Below, piece by piece: positions 17,943 to 26,821 of a stretch of DNA of 64,000 bases. Within the stretch, counting starts at the first letter, position 1. Every line of letters begins with the position of its first letter. The notes beneath the pieces were generated by a model that searched no databases, had not been told where the DNA came from, and was given only the letters and a program-made list of their open reading frames with translations. A program made the position numbers and the translations under genes. The DNA is from Burkholderiales bacterium (GTDB taxonomy: Bacteria; Pseudomonadota; Gammaproteobacteria; Burkholderiales; Burkholderiaceae_C), in contig JAGWTH010000002.1 in assembly GCA_028868995.1 (NCBI GenBank), positions 62,001-126,000 of the forward strand. The letters run 5' to 3'.

Positions 17943-18739
17943 GCCGCGCCCTGGAAGACATCCTCTTCGGCGACCTCACTCCCGGGGCGCAGGCCATCAC
18001 CCGGGCCGCGAGCATGACCGTCGCGGCGCTGCTGCTCGTGATGGCCGCAGGGATCGTGGTCCGGTTCCATGCCGCGGGCCAGTTCGCAGGGCGGCTCTGG
18101 GAATTCTTCGCCTGGGAGACGACTTGGGTCTTCCTGGGCAAGGGCCTGCTGGGAACGCTGGCATCGGCGGCATCGGCGGCGGTCATCGCGCTGGGCCTCG
18201 GGCTGGTGCTGCTGGTGGGCCGGCTGTCCCGGCTGCGGCTGGTGCGCTGGCCGGCCGTCGCGGTCATCGAGTTCCTGCGCGGCGTGCCGACCCTGCTGCT
18301 CATCTACGTGTGCTTCCTGGTCCTGCCGTCGGTCGGTATCAGGCTGAGTGCCTACTGGATGCTGACCTTGCCCGTCGGACTCAGCACCGCCGCCGTGGTG
18401 GCCGAGGTGTACCGCGCAGGCGTGCTCGCGGTTCCCCGCGGCCAGACGGACGCGGCCCGGGCGCTGGGCCTCAACGACGCAAGAGTCTTCGCCCATGTCG
18501 TGTTTCCCCAGGCGCTGCGCTACATCGTCCCGGCACTGGTGGCACAGCTGGTCATCGTGGTCAAGGACACCACCTTCGGCTACGTCGTCACCTACGGCGA
18601 ATTGATGCAGAACGCGAAGGTGCTGATCTCCAACTACCGCTCACTGGTGCCCGTGTACCTGGCGGTGGCGATCCTCTACTGCTCGGTGAACTACGCCATT
18701 TCGAGAGCAAGCCGACGGCTCGGCCGGCCGGTGCATTGA
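17939..18739 (+). CDS. Amino-acid ABC transporter permease
   Basis: 266 residues from MSRALEDILFGDL. It belongs to the same permease family as the preceding gene: EFLRGVPTLLLIYVCFLVLP, then the EAA-type loop ARALGLNDARVFAHVVFPQALRYIVPALV and the conserved KDTTFGYVVTYGEL. The ATG lies inside the upstream stop codon context (ATGA overlap). The operon ends here and the next gene is on the other strand, so the cognate ATPase must be encoded elsewhere in the genome. Confidence 0.92.
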   Translation: MSRALEDILFGDLTPGAQAITRAASMTVAALLLVMAAGIVVRFHAAGQFAGRLWEFFAWETTWVFLGKGLLGTLASAASAAVIALGLGLVLLVGRLSRLRLVRWPAVAVIEFLRGVPTLLLIYVCFLVLPSVGIRLSAYWMLTLPVGLSTAAVVAEVYRAGVLAVPRGQTDAARALGLNDARVFAHVVFPQALRYIVPALVAQLVIVVKDTTFGYVVTYGELMQNAKVLISNYRSLVPVYLAVAILYCSVNYAISRASRRLGRPVH

Positions 18740-18776
18740 CCGTCTGCACAGTCGACGCGGCGACGGCGGGGCCGCG

Positions 18777-20336
18777 CTACACCACCTGCCGCTCGCGTCC
18801 TTCCCAATAGGGCTTGCGCAATTCCTTCTTCAGGACCTTGCCCGTCGGATTGCGCGGCAGGGCGTCCACCACGGCCAGGGTCTTGGGGCACTTGAAGGCG
18901 GCGATGCGTTCGCGGCACCACGCCACCACTTCGTCCGGGTCGAGGGTGGCGCCCGGGCGGGCGACCACCACGGCCTTGGGCACCTCGCCCCAGCGCTCGT
19001 CGGGGACACCGATCACGGCGACATCCTGGATCGCCGGGTGTTCGGCCAGCACGCGCTCGATCTCGGCCGGGTAGATGTTCTCGCCCCCGCTGATGATCAG
19101 GTCCTTGATGCGGTCGGTGATGTAGATGTAGCCGTCCGCGTCCATGTGCCCGCCGTCGCCGGAGCGCAGCCAGCCCTCGGGCGTGATGGCGGCGGCGGTC
19201 GCCTCCGGCTTGCCCCAGTAGCCGCCCATGCGCTGGTCGCTGCGCACCCAGAGTTCGCCCGGCGTGCCGGCCGGCAGGCGCTCCCCCGTGGCCGGATCGC
19301 GGATCTCGATCTCCACGCCCGGCATCGCCTGGCCGGCCGAGACCAGCCGGTGGGCGACGGCCGGATCCTCGTGGTCCCGCGGGCCCAGCAGGCTCACGGC
19401 GCCGGACTGCTCCGTCATGCCGTAGACCTGGTACAGCACGCCGGGAAACAGCGCCAGCGAGGCGCGCAGCACGGGCAGCGGCATCGGCGATGCGCCGTAG
19501 CAAAGCACCTCCAGGCCGGAGTAGTCGCGGGAAGCGGCCCCGGGCACCTGGTTCAGGACCGCCAGGAGCGCCGGCACGAGGAACGTGTGCGTGATCTTCT
19601 CGGCCTCCAGCAGCTGCAGCACGGCGGCCGGATCGGGCGTGCGCATCAGGACGACCCGTGCGCCGGCCTCCAGGGCGGCCAGCGAGGTGCTCATTCCGCC
19701 GACATGGAACAGGGGCATCGCCACCTGCACACGAGAAACCGTCCGGTAGGCCGACGGGGTGGAGTTCAGGTGCCGCGAATGCGCGAGCATGCCGCGGTGG
19801 GTCAGCATGGCCCCCTTCGGGAACCCGGTGGTCCCCGACGTGTACAGCTGCAGGAAGCAGTGGCCGGGATCCGCCGGGTAGACGGCGGCATCGGGCTCGT
19901 GCGCCGCGAGCCAGGCTTCGTATTCGTCCTCGGCGCCGCCGACCCGGATCACCCGTTCGAGCGTGGGCAGCGAAGGGCGCAGCGCATCGACCGCCGCCGC
20001 GAACTCCGGGCCGACGAACAGGACGCGCGCCTTGGCGTCGTTGATCACGTAGGCGATCTCGGCGGGCGCCAGGCGGAAGTTGACCACGGCGTTCGCCGTG
20101 CCGACCTGCGCGCAGGCGAGCGTCAGTTCGAGGCACGAGGGGTGGTTCAGGTCGAGGACGGCGACCCGGTCGCCCGGCGAGAGGCCCGCCGCGCGCTGGG
20201 CCGCGGCGTTGCGGCGGACCCGGCGCGCGAGCTCCGCCCAGGTCCGGTCGGTGCCGGCGAAGCGCAGTGCGATCGCGTCGGGCTGCCGCGCCTCCCAATG
20301 GGCGAGGATGGCGGCGACGTGGGTGAACTCGGACAT
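18777..20336 (-). CDS. AMP-dependent acyl-CoA synthetase/ligase
   Basis: 519 residues. ANL-superfamily motifs are complete: LYTSGTTGFPKGAML near residue 157, YGMTEQSGAVSLLG, GWLRSGDGGHMDADGYIYI, DRIKDLIISGGENIYPAEIE and the catalytic Lys in NPTGKVLKKEL. It should convert a carboxylate (fatty or aryl) to its CoA ester with ATP. GGAGGAG precedes MSEFTHVAAIL by six bases, so I chose this start over the longer frame in the track. It is convergent with the amino-acid permease operon. A catabolic partner is not adjacent. Confidence 0.92.
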   Translation of the reverse strand: MSEFTHVAAILAHWEARQPDAIALRFAGTDRTWAELARRVRRNAAAQRAAGLSPGDRVAVLDLNHPSCLELTLACAQVGTANAVVNFRLAPAEIAYVINDAKARVLFVGPEFAAAVDALRPSLPTLERVIRVGGAEDEYEAWLAAHEPDAAVYPADPGHCFLQLYTSGTTGFPKGAMLTHRGMLAHSRHLNSTPSAYRTVSRVQVAMPLFHVGGMSTSLAALEAGARVVLMRTPDPAAVLQLLEAEKITHTFLVPALLAVLNQVPGAASRDYSGLEVLCYGASPMPLPVLRASLALFPGVLYQVYGMTEQSGAVSLLGPRDHEDPAVAHRLVSAGQAMPGVEIEIRDPATGERLPAGTPGELWVRSDQRMGGYWGKPEATAAAITPEGWLRSGDGGHMDADGYIYITDRIKDLIISGGENIYPAEIERVLAEHPAIQDVAVIGVPDERWGEVPKAVVVARPGATLDPDEVVAWCRERIAAFKCPKTLAVVDALPRNPTGKVLKKELRKPYWEGRERQVV

Positions 20337-20444
20337 GCGGGCTCCTCCGGCGGGAAGGGTGGGAGCAAGGGTCGGCGCAGTATAGGGGGGTACCGCTGCC
20401 GGGTCCATCGCCCGCCTTCGGCCGGGAGCCGCGAACGTGTCCGG

Positions 20445-20996
20445 CTAGGACTTGTCGCCAGAGGGCGCGGTCGTGACCACTTGCCCGTCCTTCACCGGCA
20501 GCTTCGGGCCGGGCTTGAAGGACATCCGCGCGACACCCTCCTTGCCGTCCAGGCGATAGGTGACGTTGTAGCCGACCACCTTCTGCGACCTTTCGCTCAC
20601 GGTCCTGCAGCGGTGCTCGGTGGACGTGACGACATCCTTCTCCTGCATGTTCTTCTGGACCTGGTTGCCGGCATAGCCGCCCGCGGCGGCGCCCGCCACG
20701 GTGGCCAGGGTCTTGCCCGTTCCGCCACCGACGGCGCTTCCCAGCAGTCCGCCCGCCAGGCCGCCCAGCACCGTTCCGGCAATGCGATGCTGGTCCTTCA
20801 CCGGAGCCTGATGCTGCACCTGCACGTCTTCGCACTTCTCCCGTGGCGTGACCACGGTCTCGAAGACGTCCTTCACCGCGACGACGTCGGCAAACTGCGG
20901 CTTCGACATCGCCCTGTAGCCGCCGACCGCACCGGCGCCGAGCACCACCATGGCGATACCGCCAACGGTCATTCCCTTGATCATGGACGTGTTCAT
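20445..20996 (-). CDS. Glycine-zipper 2TM domain protein
   Basis: 183 residues. One N-terminal hydrophobic helix (MTVGGIAMVVLGAGAVGGY) anchors or exports it, and residues 80-120 form a glycine zipper (IAGTVLGGLAGGLLGSAVGGGTG ... GAAAGGYAGN). This matches envelope proteins of the Rick_17kDa/YMGG type, usually outer-membrane associated. GGGAGAT lies upstream of ATG at a good distance, which decides the start. The C-terminal third is polar (YRLDGKEGVARMSF). The role is probably structural or stress related; no neighbour clarifies it. Confidence 0.85.
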   Translation of the reverse strand: MNTSMIKGMTVGGIAMVVLGAGAVGGYRAMSKPQFADVVAVKDVFETVVTPREKCEDVQVQHQAPVKDQHRIAGTVLGGLAGGLLGSAVGGGTGKTLATVAGAAAGGYAGNQVQKNMQEKDVVTSTEHRCRTVSERSQKVVGYNVTYRLDGKEGVARMSFKPGPKLPVKDGQVVTTAPSGDKS

Positions 20997-21222
20997 CCGG
21001 CCATCTCCCTTGTCAAAGACCGAAATTCTCGCCGGAACCGCCGACCTTTTTGCGAGACTCCGCATCCATTCGTATCAGCTTGTTCGTCGCGGGATCCGGA
21101 GCCGCCGCGCCACCCGGCAACGCAAACCTTGAAGCCCTGTCACCTATCTCTCGGGCCGGTCACCCGAATCGGGCGAGGCATGCCTGCGCTTCGTGCGCGC
21201 GCGACCGCGACGCGATCTGCGC

Positions 21223-22167
21223 TCAGGGGTTCGCAGCGGCAAAGCCTTCGAGGAAGGTCACCAGCGATCCGGCCGCCACCGTCAGCTCGCGCTCCGGAAC
21301 CAGCAGCCCGAGAGCATCGAAGGGGGATTCCCCTTCGATGTCCAACGCCACCAGCTGCCCATCGAATACGAGCTGCCGCACGACGCTGAATGGAACGATC
21401 GACAGGAGCGGCCTGGCTCGCAGCATCGCCGAGGTCAGGGAGGAAACCCTGGTGATGATCTGGCATGTCTTCACGGGCGCCGGGCTGTCGTGCGCCAGCC
21501 GATCGAAGGCTTCTCGAGCGGCACTCGGAAGGGGCGCCGGCAGCCAGGTTTCGCCAGCGAGGCTGCTCAGGCGAACACGGCGCCGGCGGGCAAGGCGGTG
21601 CTGGGGTCCGCACACCACGACGAAGCGATCCGGCAGAAGCGGCCGGAACTTCCACCCTTGCGGCACGACCTTGGGCTGCCTGCACCCCACGAGATCGACG
21701 CTGCCCTGCGCGACCAGCTTGGCCCAGGCGTCGACGTCGGTCTCGGTGACGTGCACCTGGATGCCCGGATGCTCGCAGGCGAAGGGTGGCAGCGCGCGCG
21801 TCAGCAGGCCGGAAATCACACCGGTGATCGCAGCCAGGCGGACCACGCCCTCGCCATCGTTCTTCATGGCCACGAGGGTGTCGCTGCCTTCGGCGACGGT
21901 GTCCAGGATGCGCCGCGCCAAGGGCGCAAGCGCCGCACCGGCCGCGGTAGGGCGCAGGCCACGCACGTGCCGTTCGAACAGCGGCATCTCCGCCAGCCGT
22001 TCCAGGTCTGCCAGCAGCTGGGTGACAGCCGGCTGGCTGATGTGAAGCGCATCGGCCGTTCGCTTCGCACTGCCGAGTTCTGTCAGCTTCACGAGCACCT
22101 GGATGTGACGCAGGCGCCCCTTGGCAAGCAGGCGGTTCAGGAGGACAGAAGCGCTCAGGGTGCTCAT
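21223..22167 (-). CDS. LysR-family transcriptional regulator
   Basis: 314 residues. The DNA-binding part is RLRHIQVLVKLTELGSAKRTADALHISQPAVTQLLADLERL, followed by a linker and a ligand-binding domain. The N-terminal LLAKGRLRHIQ extension resembles the GalR/CbnR-like subgroup of LysR proteins. It is divergent from the Bug-hydrolase-DUF3237 operon across a 101-base promoter containing two short palindromes, and so is the likely regulator of that operon, with the Bug ligand or its metabolite as inducer. Confidence 0.92.
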   Translation of the reverse strand: MSTLSASVLLNRLLAKGRLRHIQVLVKLTELGSAKRTADALHISQPAVTQLLADLERLAEMPLFERHVRGLRPTAAGAALAPLARRILDTVAEGSDTLVAMKNDGEGVVRLAAITGVISGLLTRALPPFACEHPGIQVHVTETDVDAWAKLVAQGSVDLVGCRQPKVVPQGWKFRPLLPDRFVVVCGPQHRLARRRRVRLSSLAGETWLPAPLPSAAREAFDRLAHDSPAPVKTCQIITRVSSLTSAMLRARPLLSIVPFSVVRQLVFDGQLVALDIEGESPFDALGLLVPERELTVAAGSLVTFLEGFAAANP

Positions 22168-22174
22168 GCCGATG

Positions 22175-22200
22175 AAGCAATGCTTATACCGAAGGCTTCG
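22175..22200. promoter_or_regulatory. Two odd palindromes between LysR and Bug operon
   Basis: AAGCAATGCTT (22175-22185) and CGAAGGCTTCG (22190-22200) are both perfect around a single central base and lie side by side just upstream of the LysR start in the divergent promoter. They are plausible binding sites for the adjacent LysR protein, which would also autoregulate from this position. This is inferred from position and symmetry only. Confidence 0.4.
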
Positions 22201-22268
22201 ATTCTATTGGACGTTTATAGGCCGGTGCCCACAATGAGCCATCGCACATCCAGACAGGAGACAAGACG

Positions 22269-23252
22269 ATGCGTTCATCCTTTCCGAATCAGGGCCGCAG
22301 GCGGGCGTTGGCCACCTTGGCGGCTTTCGCGGCGACGCCCGCGTTTGCGAGCGGCAGCTATCCGGACCGGCCGATCTACCTCATCGTGCCGAACGCGCCG
22401 GGAGGACCTGCCGACAACCTCGCTCGCGACCTGGCGCAAGAGCTTGGCAAGCGCCTGCAGCAGACCGTGGTGGTCGAGAACGCACCGGGGGCATCGGGTG
22501 TCATCGCAGCGCAGAAGGTGCTGCGGTCCCCTGCCGACGGCTACACGCTCCTGTTCGGCACCACCACCGAGGTGGTGGTCACGCCCATCGCCATCCCGAC
22601 GGCGGGATACACGTCCAGGGACTTCACTCCGGTTGCCGAGGTGGGCGTGACGCAGATGACGCTGGTCGCGCGGCCCGGCCTGGGCATCTCCAACGCCGAC
22701 CAGCTCGCCGCGCTCGCCAGGCAAAAGCCCCGCGCGCTGACCGTCGGGACCACCGGGAATGCGTCGCTCCAGGCGTTTGCCACGATGGCCCTCCAGCGTG
22801 CCGGGGGCATCGAACTGCTGCCCGTGCCCTACAAGGGTGGGGCCATCGTGATGAACGACCTGCTCGGCGGGCAGTTGGATCTGGCCGTGGTGGCGCTCCC
22901 GGGTGCACTGCCCTACGTGCGGTCCGGCAAGCTCAGGATGATCGGCATCCTTTCGGACAAGCGCGCCCCGGCGGCGCCCGACCTTCCCACGATCAACGAG
23001 TCGCGCTCCTTCAAGGAAGTCGCGGTTGAAATCTGGGCGGGCCTGGTGGGCCCCTCGCACCTGCCGCCTGCTGTCGTCGACCGGCTGAGCCAAGCGGTCA
23101 AGGAGGTGCTCGCGGACAAGGCCTTCAGCGAGCGCCGGACCCGGAATGGCGACATGCCCGTGCCCTACGCGCCGCCGGCCCAGTTCGGCAGCTTCATCCT
23201 GTCGGAAGAGGAGCGCTTCCGGTCGCTCGCGACGGGACTGAAGCTGCAATGA
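22269..23252 (+). CDS. Bug/TctC-type solute-binding protein
   Basis: 327 residues. The signal sequence contains GRRRALATLAAFAATPAFA, with a twin-arginine-like stretch, so the product is periplasmic. The family signatures YPDRPIYLIVPNAPGGPADN, VVVENAPGASGVIAAQ and VPYKGGAIVMNDLLGGQLDLAVV are present. The gene begins a three-gene set and overlaps the downstream hydrolase by four bases. Such proteins bind small carboxylates; no TctAB channel is encoded nearby. Confidence 0.92.
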   Translation: MRSSFPNQGRRRALATLAAFAATPAFASGSYPDRPIYLIVPNAPGGPADNLARDLAQELGKRLQQTVVVENAPGASGVIAAQKVLRSPADGYTLLFGTTTEVVVTPIAIPTAGYTSRDFTPVAEVGVTQMTLVARPGLGISNADQLAALARQKPRALTVGTTGNASLQAFATMALQRAGGIELLPVPYKGGAIVMNDLLGGQLDLAVVALPGALPYVRSGKLRMIGILSDKRAPAAPDLPTINESRSFKEVAVEIWAGLVGPSHLPPAVVDRLSQAVKEVLADKAFSERRTRNGDMPVPYAPPAQFGSFILSEEERFRSLATGLKLQ

Positions 23253-24130
23253 TGGGTCCGCACCATGAGCGTCGAGACATCGAACGGGAGAGATTGAGGC
23301 GCGTGGAGATCGCCGGGGGGCTCGAGTTCCACTACGTCGAGGCAGGCCAGGGGCTGCCGCTCGTGTTCGTCCACGGCGTGCTCGGAGACTGGCGAACCTG
23401 GGCCCCGCAATGGCCGGCGTTCACGCCTGCCTTCCGTTGCATCTCCTACAGCCGGCGCTACAGCACTCCGAACCGGAACATGCATCCGTCGCCGGACCAC
23501 TCGGCCCTGGTCGAGGCCACGGATCTCGCCGCACTGCTTCAGGAGTGGGGCACCGCGCCGTCCGTCCTGGTCGGCTCCTCGTACGGGGCCTACACTTCCC
23601 TGGCGCTCGCGGTCGCCAGGCCGGATCTCGTCCGGGCCATGGTGCTGGTGGAGCCCCCGATGCTCGGTTGGGCCGATTTCACTCCGGAAGGACGCGCGGC
23701 GCGGTCGGACTTCGAGGAGCGGGTCCGCTTGCCGGCGCGGCGTGCCTTTCTCGAAGGCCGGAATGAATACGCGGTGCGGCTCCTGACCGGCGGGATCGTC
23801 GGCGAAGGGACTGCGACGAGCCTTTCCGCTGAAGCGATGCAGCGGCGCATGGAGAACTATCGGTCCATTCGGATGCTCACGCTGTCCACGGACGAATTTC
23901 CCATGATCGCGCCCGAGGCCTTGGCAGGAATCCGCTGCCCGACGCTGCTGCTGGCCGGCGAGCGGACGCCGGCCATCCACGCCACGGTCTTCGAATCCAT
24001 CTGCAGGGCGATGCCGAACGCCGCGTGTGGGCGGATCCCGGCCGCCGGACACGGGGCGGCGAGAGACAATCCGGACGAATTCAACCGGACGGCACTGGAG
24101 TTCCTGCGCCGCCATCAGCTTTGCGATTGA
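23249..24130 (+). CDS. Alpha/beta hydrolase
   Basis: 293 residues, with no signal peptide. The oxyanion HG motif is in LVFVHGVLGDWRTW, the nucleophile elbow is LVGSSYGAY (Ser111), and the C-terminal His lies in AAGHGAARDNPDEF. The segment between CISYSRRYSTPN and the elbow fits small esterase/C-C hydrolase relatives. The ATG overlaps the Bug stop, so the two are translationally coupled; the hydrolase may act on the ligand that Bug captures. The exact substrate is unknown. Confidence 0.9.
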   Translation: MMGPHHERRDIERERLRRVEIAGGLEFHYVEAGQGLPLVFVHGVLGDWRTWAPQWPAFTPAFRCISYSRRYSTPNRNMHPSPDHSALVEATDLAALLQEWGTAPSVLVGSSYGAYTSLALAVARPDLVRAMVLVEPPMLGWADFTPEGRAARSDFEERVRLPARRAFLEGRNEYAVRLLTGGIVGEGTATSLSAEAMQRRMENYRSIRMLTLSTDEFPMIAPEALAGIRCPTLLLAGERTPAIHATVFESICRAMPNAACGRIPAAGHGAARDNPDEFNRTALEFLRRHQLCD

Positions 24131-24188
24131 ACGTGCTCGCCAAGGGTGCGTCACGCGCTTGATTGAATCAACAGGGAGGGAGCAGCCC

Positions 24189-24686
24189 GTGTCCTTCAGC
24201 GAAGACGCAGCGTTGCGCGACCTGGCGCGGGAGATGCCGGTTTCCACGCCCCGTGCCGTGCTCGTCTGGAGTGCCGTGGTCGAAATCGCGGCGCGTGAAT
24301 CCCTGGGCGCCTCGCCCCTGGGTGAGCGCTGGATCGTGCCGATCACCGGCGGCGCCTTCTGGGGAGGTCCGAGCTTCGATGCCGTCAGCGGCCACGTCCG
24401 GCCGGGTGGTGCCGACCGCCAGCTGCTGCGGCCGGACGGCGTCAAGGAGCTGTGCGCCGAATACGAGATGCAGACATTCGACGGGGCGGTCCTCAGCGTA
24501 CGCAACGAGGTCATCGTTGACGAGCGAGTCCAGCCGGACCGCTATGCCATTTCGCGCATCCGGGTGACTGCGCCGGCCGGTGTTCACGACTGGATGAATC
24601 GGCGTCTTTTCGTCGGCACTTTGCAGAGCCTGCGGCCACAGCGCGCCGCTGTATTGATCCGCGGATTCATGCTTCACGCCTCGTGA
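24189..24686 (+). CDS. DUF3237 domain-containing protein
   Basis: 165 residues if translation starts at GTG 24189, which has GGGAGGGAG upstream at a normal distance; the earlier ATG of the ORF track would overlap the hydrolase gene. Recognisable DUF3237 elements are WIVPITGGAFWGGPSFDAVSGHVRPGGADRQLL, LRPDGVKELCAEYEM and NRRLFVGTLQSL. It is clearly different from the DUF3237 gene at 13334. Its position after a Bug protein and a hydrolase suggests a part in the same catabolic route, possibly as a ligand-binding barrel or isomerase; that is speculation. Confidence 0.82.
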   Translation: MSFSEDAALRDLAREMPVSTPRAVLVWSAVVEIAARESLGASPLGERWIVPITGGAFWGGPSFDAVSGHVRPGGADRQLLRPDGVKELCAEYEMQTFDGAVLSVRNEVIVDERVQPDRYAISRIRVTAPAGVHDWMNRRLFVGTLQSLRPQRAAVLIRGFMLHAS

Positions 24687-24712
24687 GGCACGGCTGTCGG
24701 ACCGATCGCTGC

Positions 24713-25642
24713 TCAACTGGCTCCGGCGCCACGCGGCCGGCGCGACCGCGTGCCGCGGAGGGTCATGAACAGGTCGAACAGTTGCTGGGCGGCCGGTGAG
24801 AGGGACCGCCCGCGCCTGCGGATCAGGCCGATCTTGCGCGTGACGACCGGGTCCACCAGGGGCACGCTCACCAGCAGGGGGTGATCCGGCCCCGGCATGG
24901 CCATGGCCGGCACCGCGGCGACCCCGAGCCCGGCTTCGACCAGGCCCAGGGTGGTGGTGACGTGCTGCGTCTCGTAGATGCTCTGCGGCCGATGCTCCAC
25001 GCCGGCCAGGGCCTGGTCCAGGAGCACCCGGTTGCCGGACGAGCGCGCCACGGAGATGAAGTCGTGCCGCGCCAGCTCCGCCCAGCTCACGCGCCGCATC
25101 TTCGCGATGGGATGATCGCGCCTGCAGGCCGCGACGAACCGTTCTTCGCCCAGGGGCTTGAACTCCAGCTCGCCTTCCTGCGCCCCCATGAAGTTGAGGC
25201 CGAAGTCCGCCTCGCCGCGGGCGACGCAGGCCAGCACCTCGTTCGCGCCGGCGTCCATCACCTTCACCCGCACCTTGGGGCTCAGCTCGTGGTAGCGGCG
25301 GATCACCTCGGAGAGGTAGTAGTAGACCGTCGACGGCACGCAGGCGATGGTCACTTCGCCCATGCGCGTGGCCGCCACGCCGCGGATCCCGAGCAGGGTG
25401 CTGTCCAGGTCGTCGAGCAGCTCGCGGACCTTGCGCTCGAACTCGCGCCCCACGGCGGTGAGCGTCACGCGCCGCGTTGTGCGTTCCAGCAGCCGCACGC
25501 CCAGCGCCTGCTCCAGCTTCTCGATGCGCCGGCTGAAGGCCGGCTGCGAGAGATGCACGGATTCCGCGGCCTTGCGGAAATTCGCCAGCTCCGCCACGGC
25601 GCGGAAGGCGAGGAGGTCGTTGAGGTCGAAAGGGATGGCCAT
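24713..25642 (-). CDS. LysR-family transcriptional regulator
   Basis: 309 residues from MAIPFDLNDLLAFRAVAELANFRKAAESVHLSQPAFSRRIEKLE, the typical LysR winged helix. The longer frame in the track would need a TTG start inside the operator region. The effector domain includes VTIACVPSTVYYYLSEVI and FVAACRRDHPIAKM. It is divergent from the PrpF-Bug operon across 78 bases that carry an excellent LysR-type inverted repeat (25645-25672), so it probably controls that operon and itself. Confidence 0.93.
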   Translation of the reverse strand: MAIPFDLNDLLAFRAVAELANFRKAAESVHLSQPAFSRRIEKLEQALGVRLLERTTRRVTLTAVGREFERKVRELLDDLDSTLLGIRGVAATRMGEVTIACVPSTVYYYLSEVIRRYHELSPKVRVKVMDAGANEVLACVARGEADFGLNFMGAQEGELEFKPLGEERFVAACRRDHPIAKMRRVSWAELARHDFISVARSSGNRVLLDQALAGVEHRPQSIYETQHVTTTLGLVEAGLGVAAVPAMAMPGPDHPLLVSVPLVDPVVTRKIGLIRRRGRSLSPAAQQLFDLFMTLRGTRSRRPRGAGAS

Positions 25643-25644
25643 CG

Positions 25645-25672
25645 ATTGATGCCTATGGTGGATCAATTGATC
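25645..25672. promoter_or_regulatory. LysR-type operator ATTGAT-N11-ATCAAT with nested palindrome
   Basis: ATTGAT (25645-25650) and its exact inverse ATCAAT (25662-25667) are separated by 11 bases, which is the T-N11-A architecture of LysR binding sites. The right arm is also part of a perfect 12-base palindrome GATCAATTGATC (25661-25672). The whole region is A+T-rich against a G+C-rich background and lies between the divergent LysR and PrpF-like genes. Confidence 0.65.
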
Positions 25673-25720
25673 TTAAAGATGCAATTCACATTGTCAATCC
25701 ACCGGCCGATGATCCCGGCC

Positions 25721-26821
25721 ATGAACTACGCCATTCCCTGTGTGCTGATGCGTGCCGGCACCTCGCGCGGACCGTTCTTCCTGAGCGACTGGCTGCCGCA
25801 GGACAAGCCCTCCCGCGACGCGGCCCTGATCGCGGCCATCGGCGCCGCGGACGAACTGCAGGTCGACGGCCTGGGCGGCGGCAGCACCCTGACCAGCAAG
25901 GTCGCGATCGTCTCCCGCTCCACGCATGCCGGTTGCGACGTGGACTACCTGTTCGCGCAGGTCGGTGTCGGCACGCGCACGGTGGACACGCGGCCCAATT
26001 GCGGCAACATGCTCTCGGGCGTGGCGCCCTTCGCCATCGAGCAGGGCCTGGTGAAGGCGGCCGACGGAGAGACCTGCGTGCGCGTCTTCAACGTGAACAC
26101 CGGCTCGCGCATCGACGTGACGGTGCTCACGCCCGGCGGCAAGGTCGTCTACGACGGCGCCACGGGCATCGACGGAGTCGCCGGGAAGGCCGCCCCCATC
26201 CGCCTGGACTTCCTCGACGCCTGGGGAGCGGTGACGGGTGCGCTGTTCCCGACCGGCCAGCGCATCGACGTCATCGACGGCCTGCCGGTCACCTGCATCG
26301 ATGCCGCCATGCCGCTGGTGCTCTTCCGGGCGGCCGACCTCGGCCTGGCCGGCGACGAAGCGCCTGCCGTGCTCGATGCCAACGCCGACCTGCTCGCCCG
26401 CATCGAAGCCGTGCGCCGGGCCGCCGGCCAGCGCATGGGCCTGGGCGACGTCTCGGCCAGCGTGGTGCCCAAGCCGGTGATCGTCAGCCCGGGGCAGGCG
26501 GCCGACAGCATCACCTCGCGCTACTTCACCCCGTGGCGCTGCCACGCCTCGCATGCGGTGACCGGAGCCATCGGCGTCGCCACGGCGCACGCCCTGCCGG
26601 GCACGGTGGCGAGCGGCGACGTGGCGGCCACCGGCCGGCGCGTGATCGACGTCCTCCATCCGCAAGGCCGCATCGGGATGGAGGTCGACGTCCGCGGCAG
26701 CGGCAGCGACGCGCGCGTCGAGCGTGCCGCGCTGCTGCGCACGGCCCGCAAGATTCTCGAGGGGGAACTGCATCTTCCCCCGTACGTTTTCCAGGACATC
26801 CAGCAAGGAGACATGGCATGA
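25721..26821 (+). CDS. PrpF-family isomerase (4-oxalomesaconate tautomerase-like)
   Basis: 366 residues. MNYAIPCVLMRAGTSRGPFFLSDWLP and the central VDTRPNCGNMLSG motif, with a catalytic-type Cys, identify the PrpF/GalD family of diaminopimelate-epimerase-fold isomerases. Members tautomerise unsaturated tricarboxylates such as 4-oxalomesaconate or methylaconitate. The gene overlaps the downstream Bug gene by four bases, which links it to uptake of a carboxylate. A LysR gene is divergent. The exact substrate is not decidable: GalD-like and PrpF-like roles are both possible. Confidence 0.88.
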   Translation: MNYAIPCVLMRAGTSRGPFFLSDWLPQDKPSRDAALIAAIGAADELQVDGLGGGSTLTSKVAIVSRSTHAGCDVDYLFAQVGVGTRTVDTRPNCGNMLSGVAPFAIEQGLVKAADGETCVRVFNVNTGSRIDVTVLTPGGKVVYDGATGIDGVAGKAAPIRLDFLDAWGAVTGALFPTGQRIDVIDGLPVTCIDAAMPLVLFRAADLGLAGDEAPAVLDANADLLARIEAVRRAAGQRMGLGDVSASVVPKPVIVSPGQAADSITSRYFTPWRCHASHAVTGAIGVATAHALPGTVASGDVAATGRRVIDVLHPQGRIGMEVDVRGSGSDARVERAALLRTARKILEGELHLPPYVFQDIQQGDMA

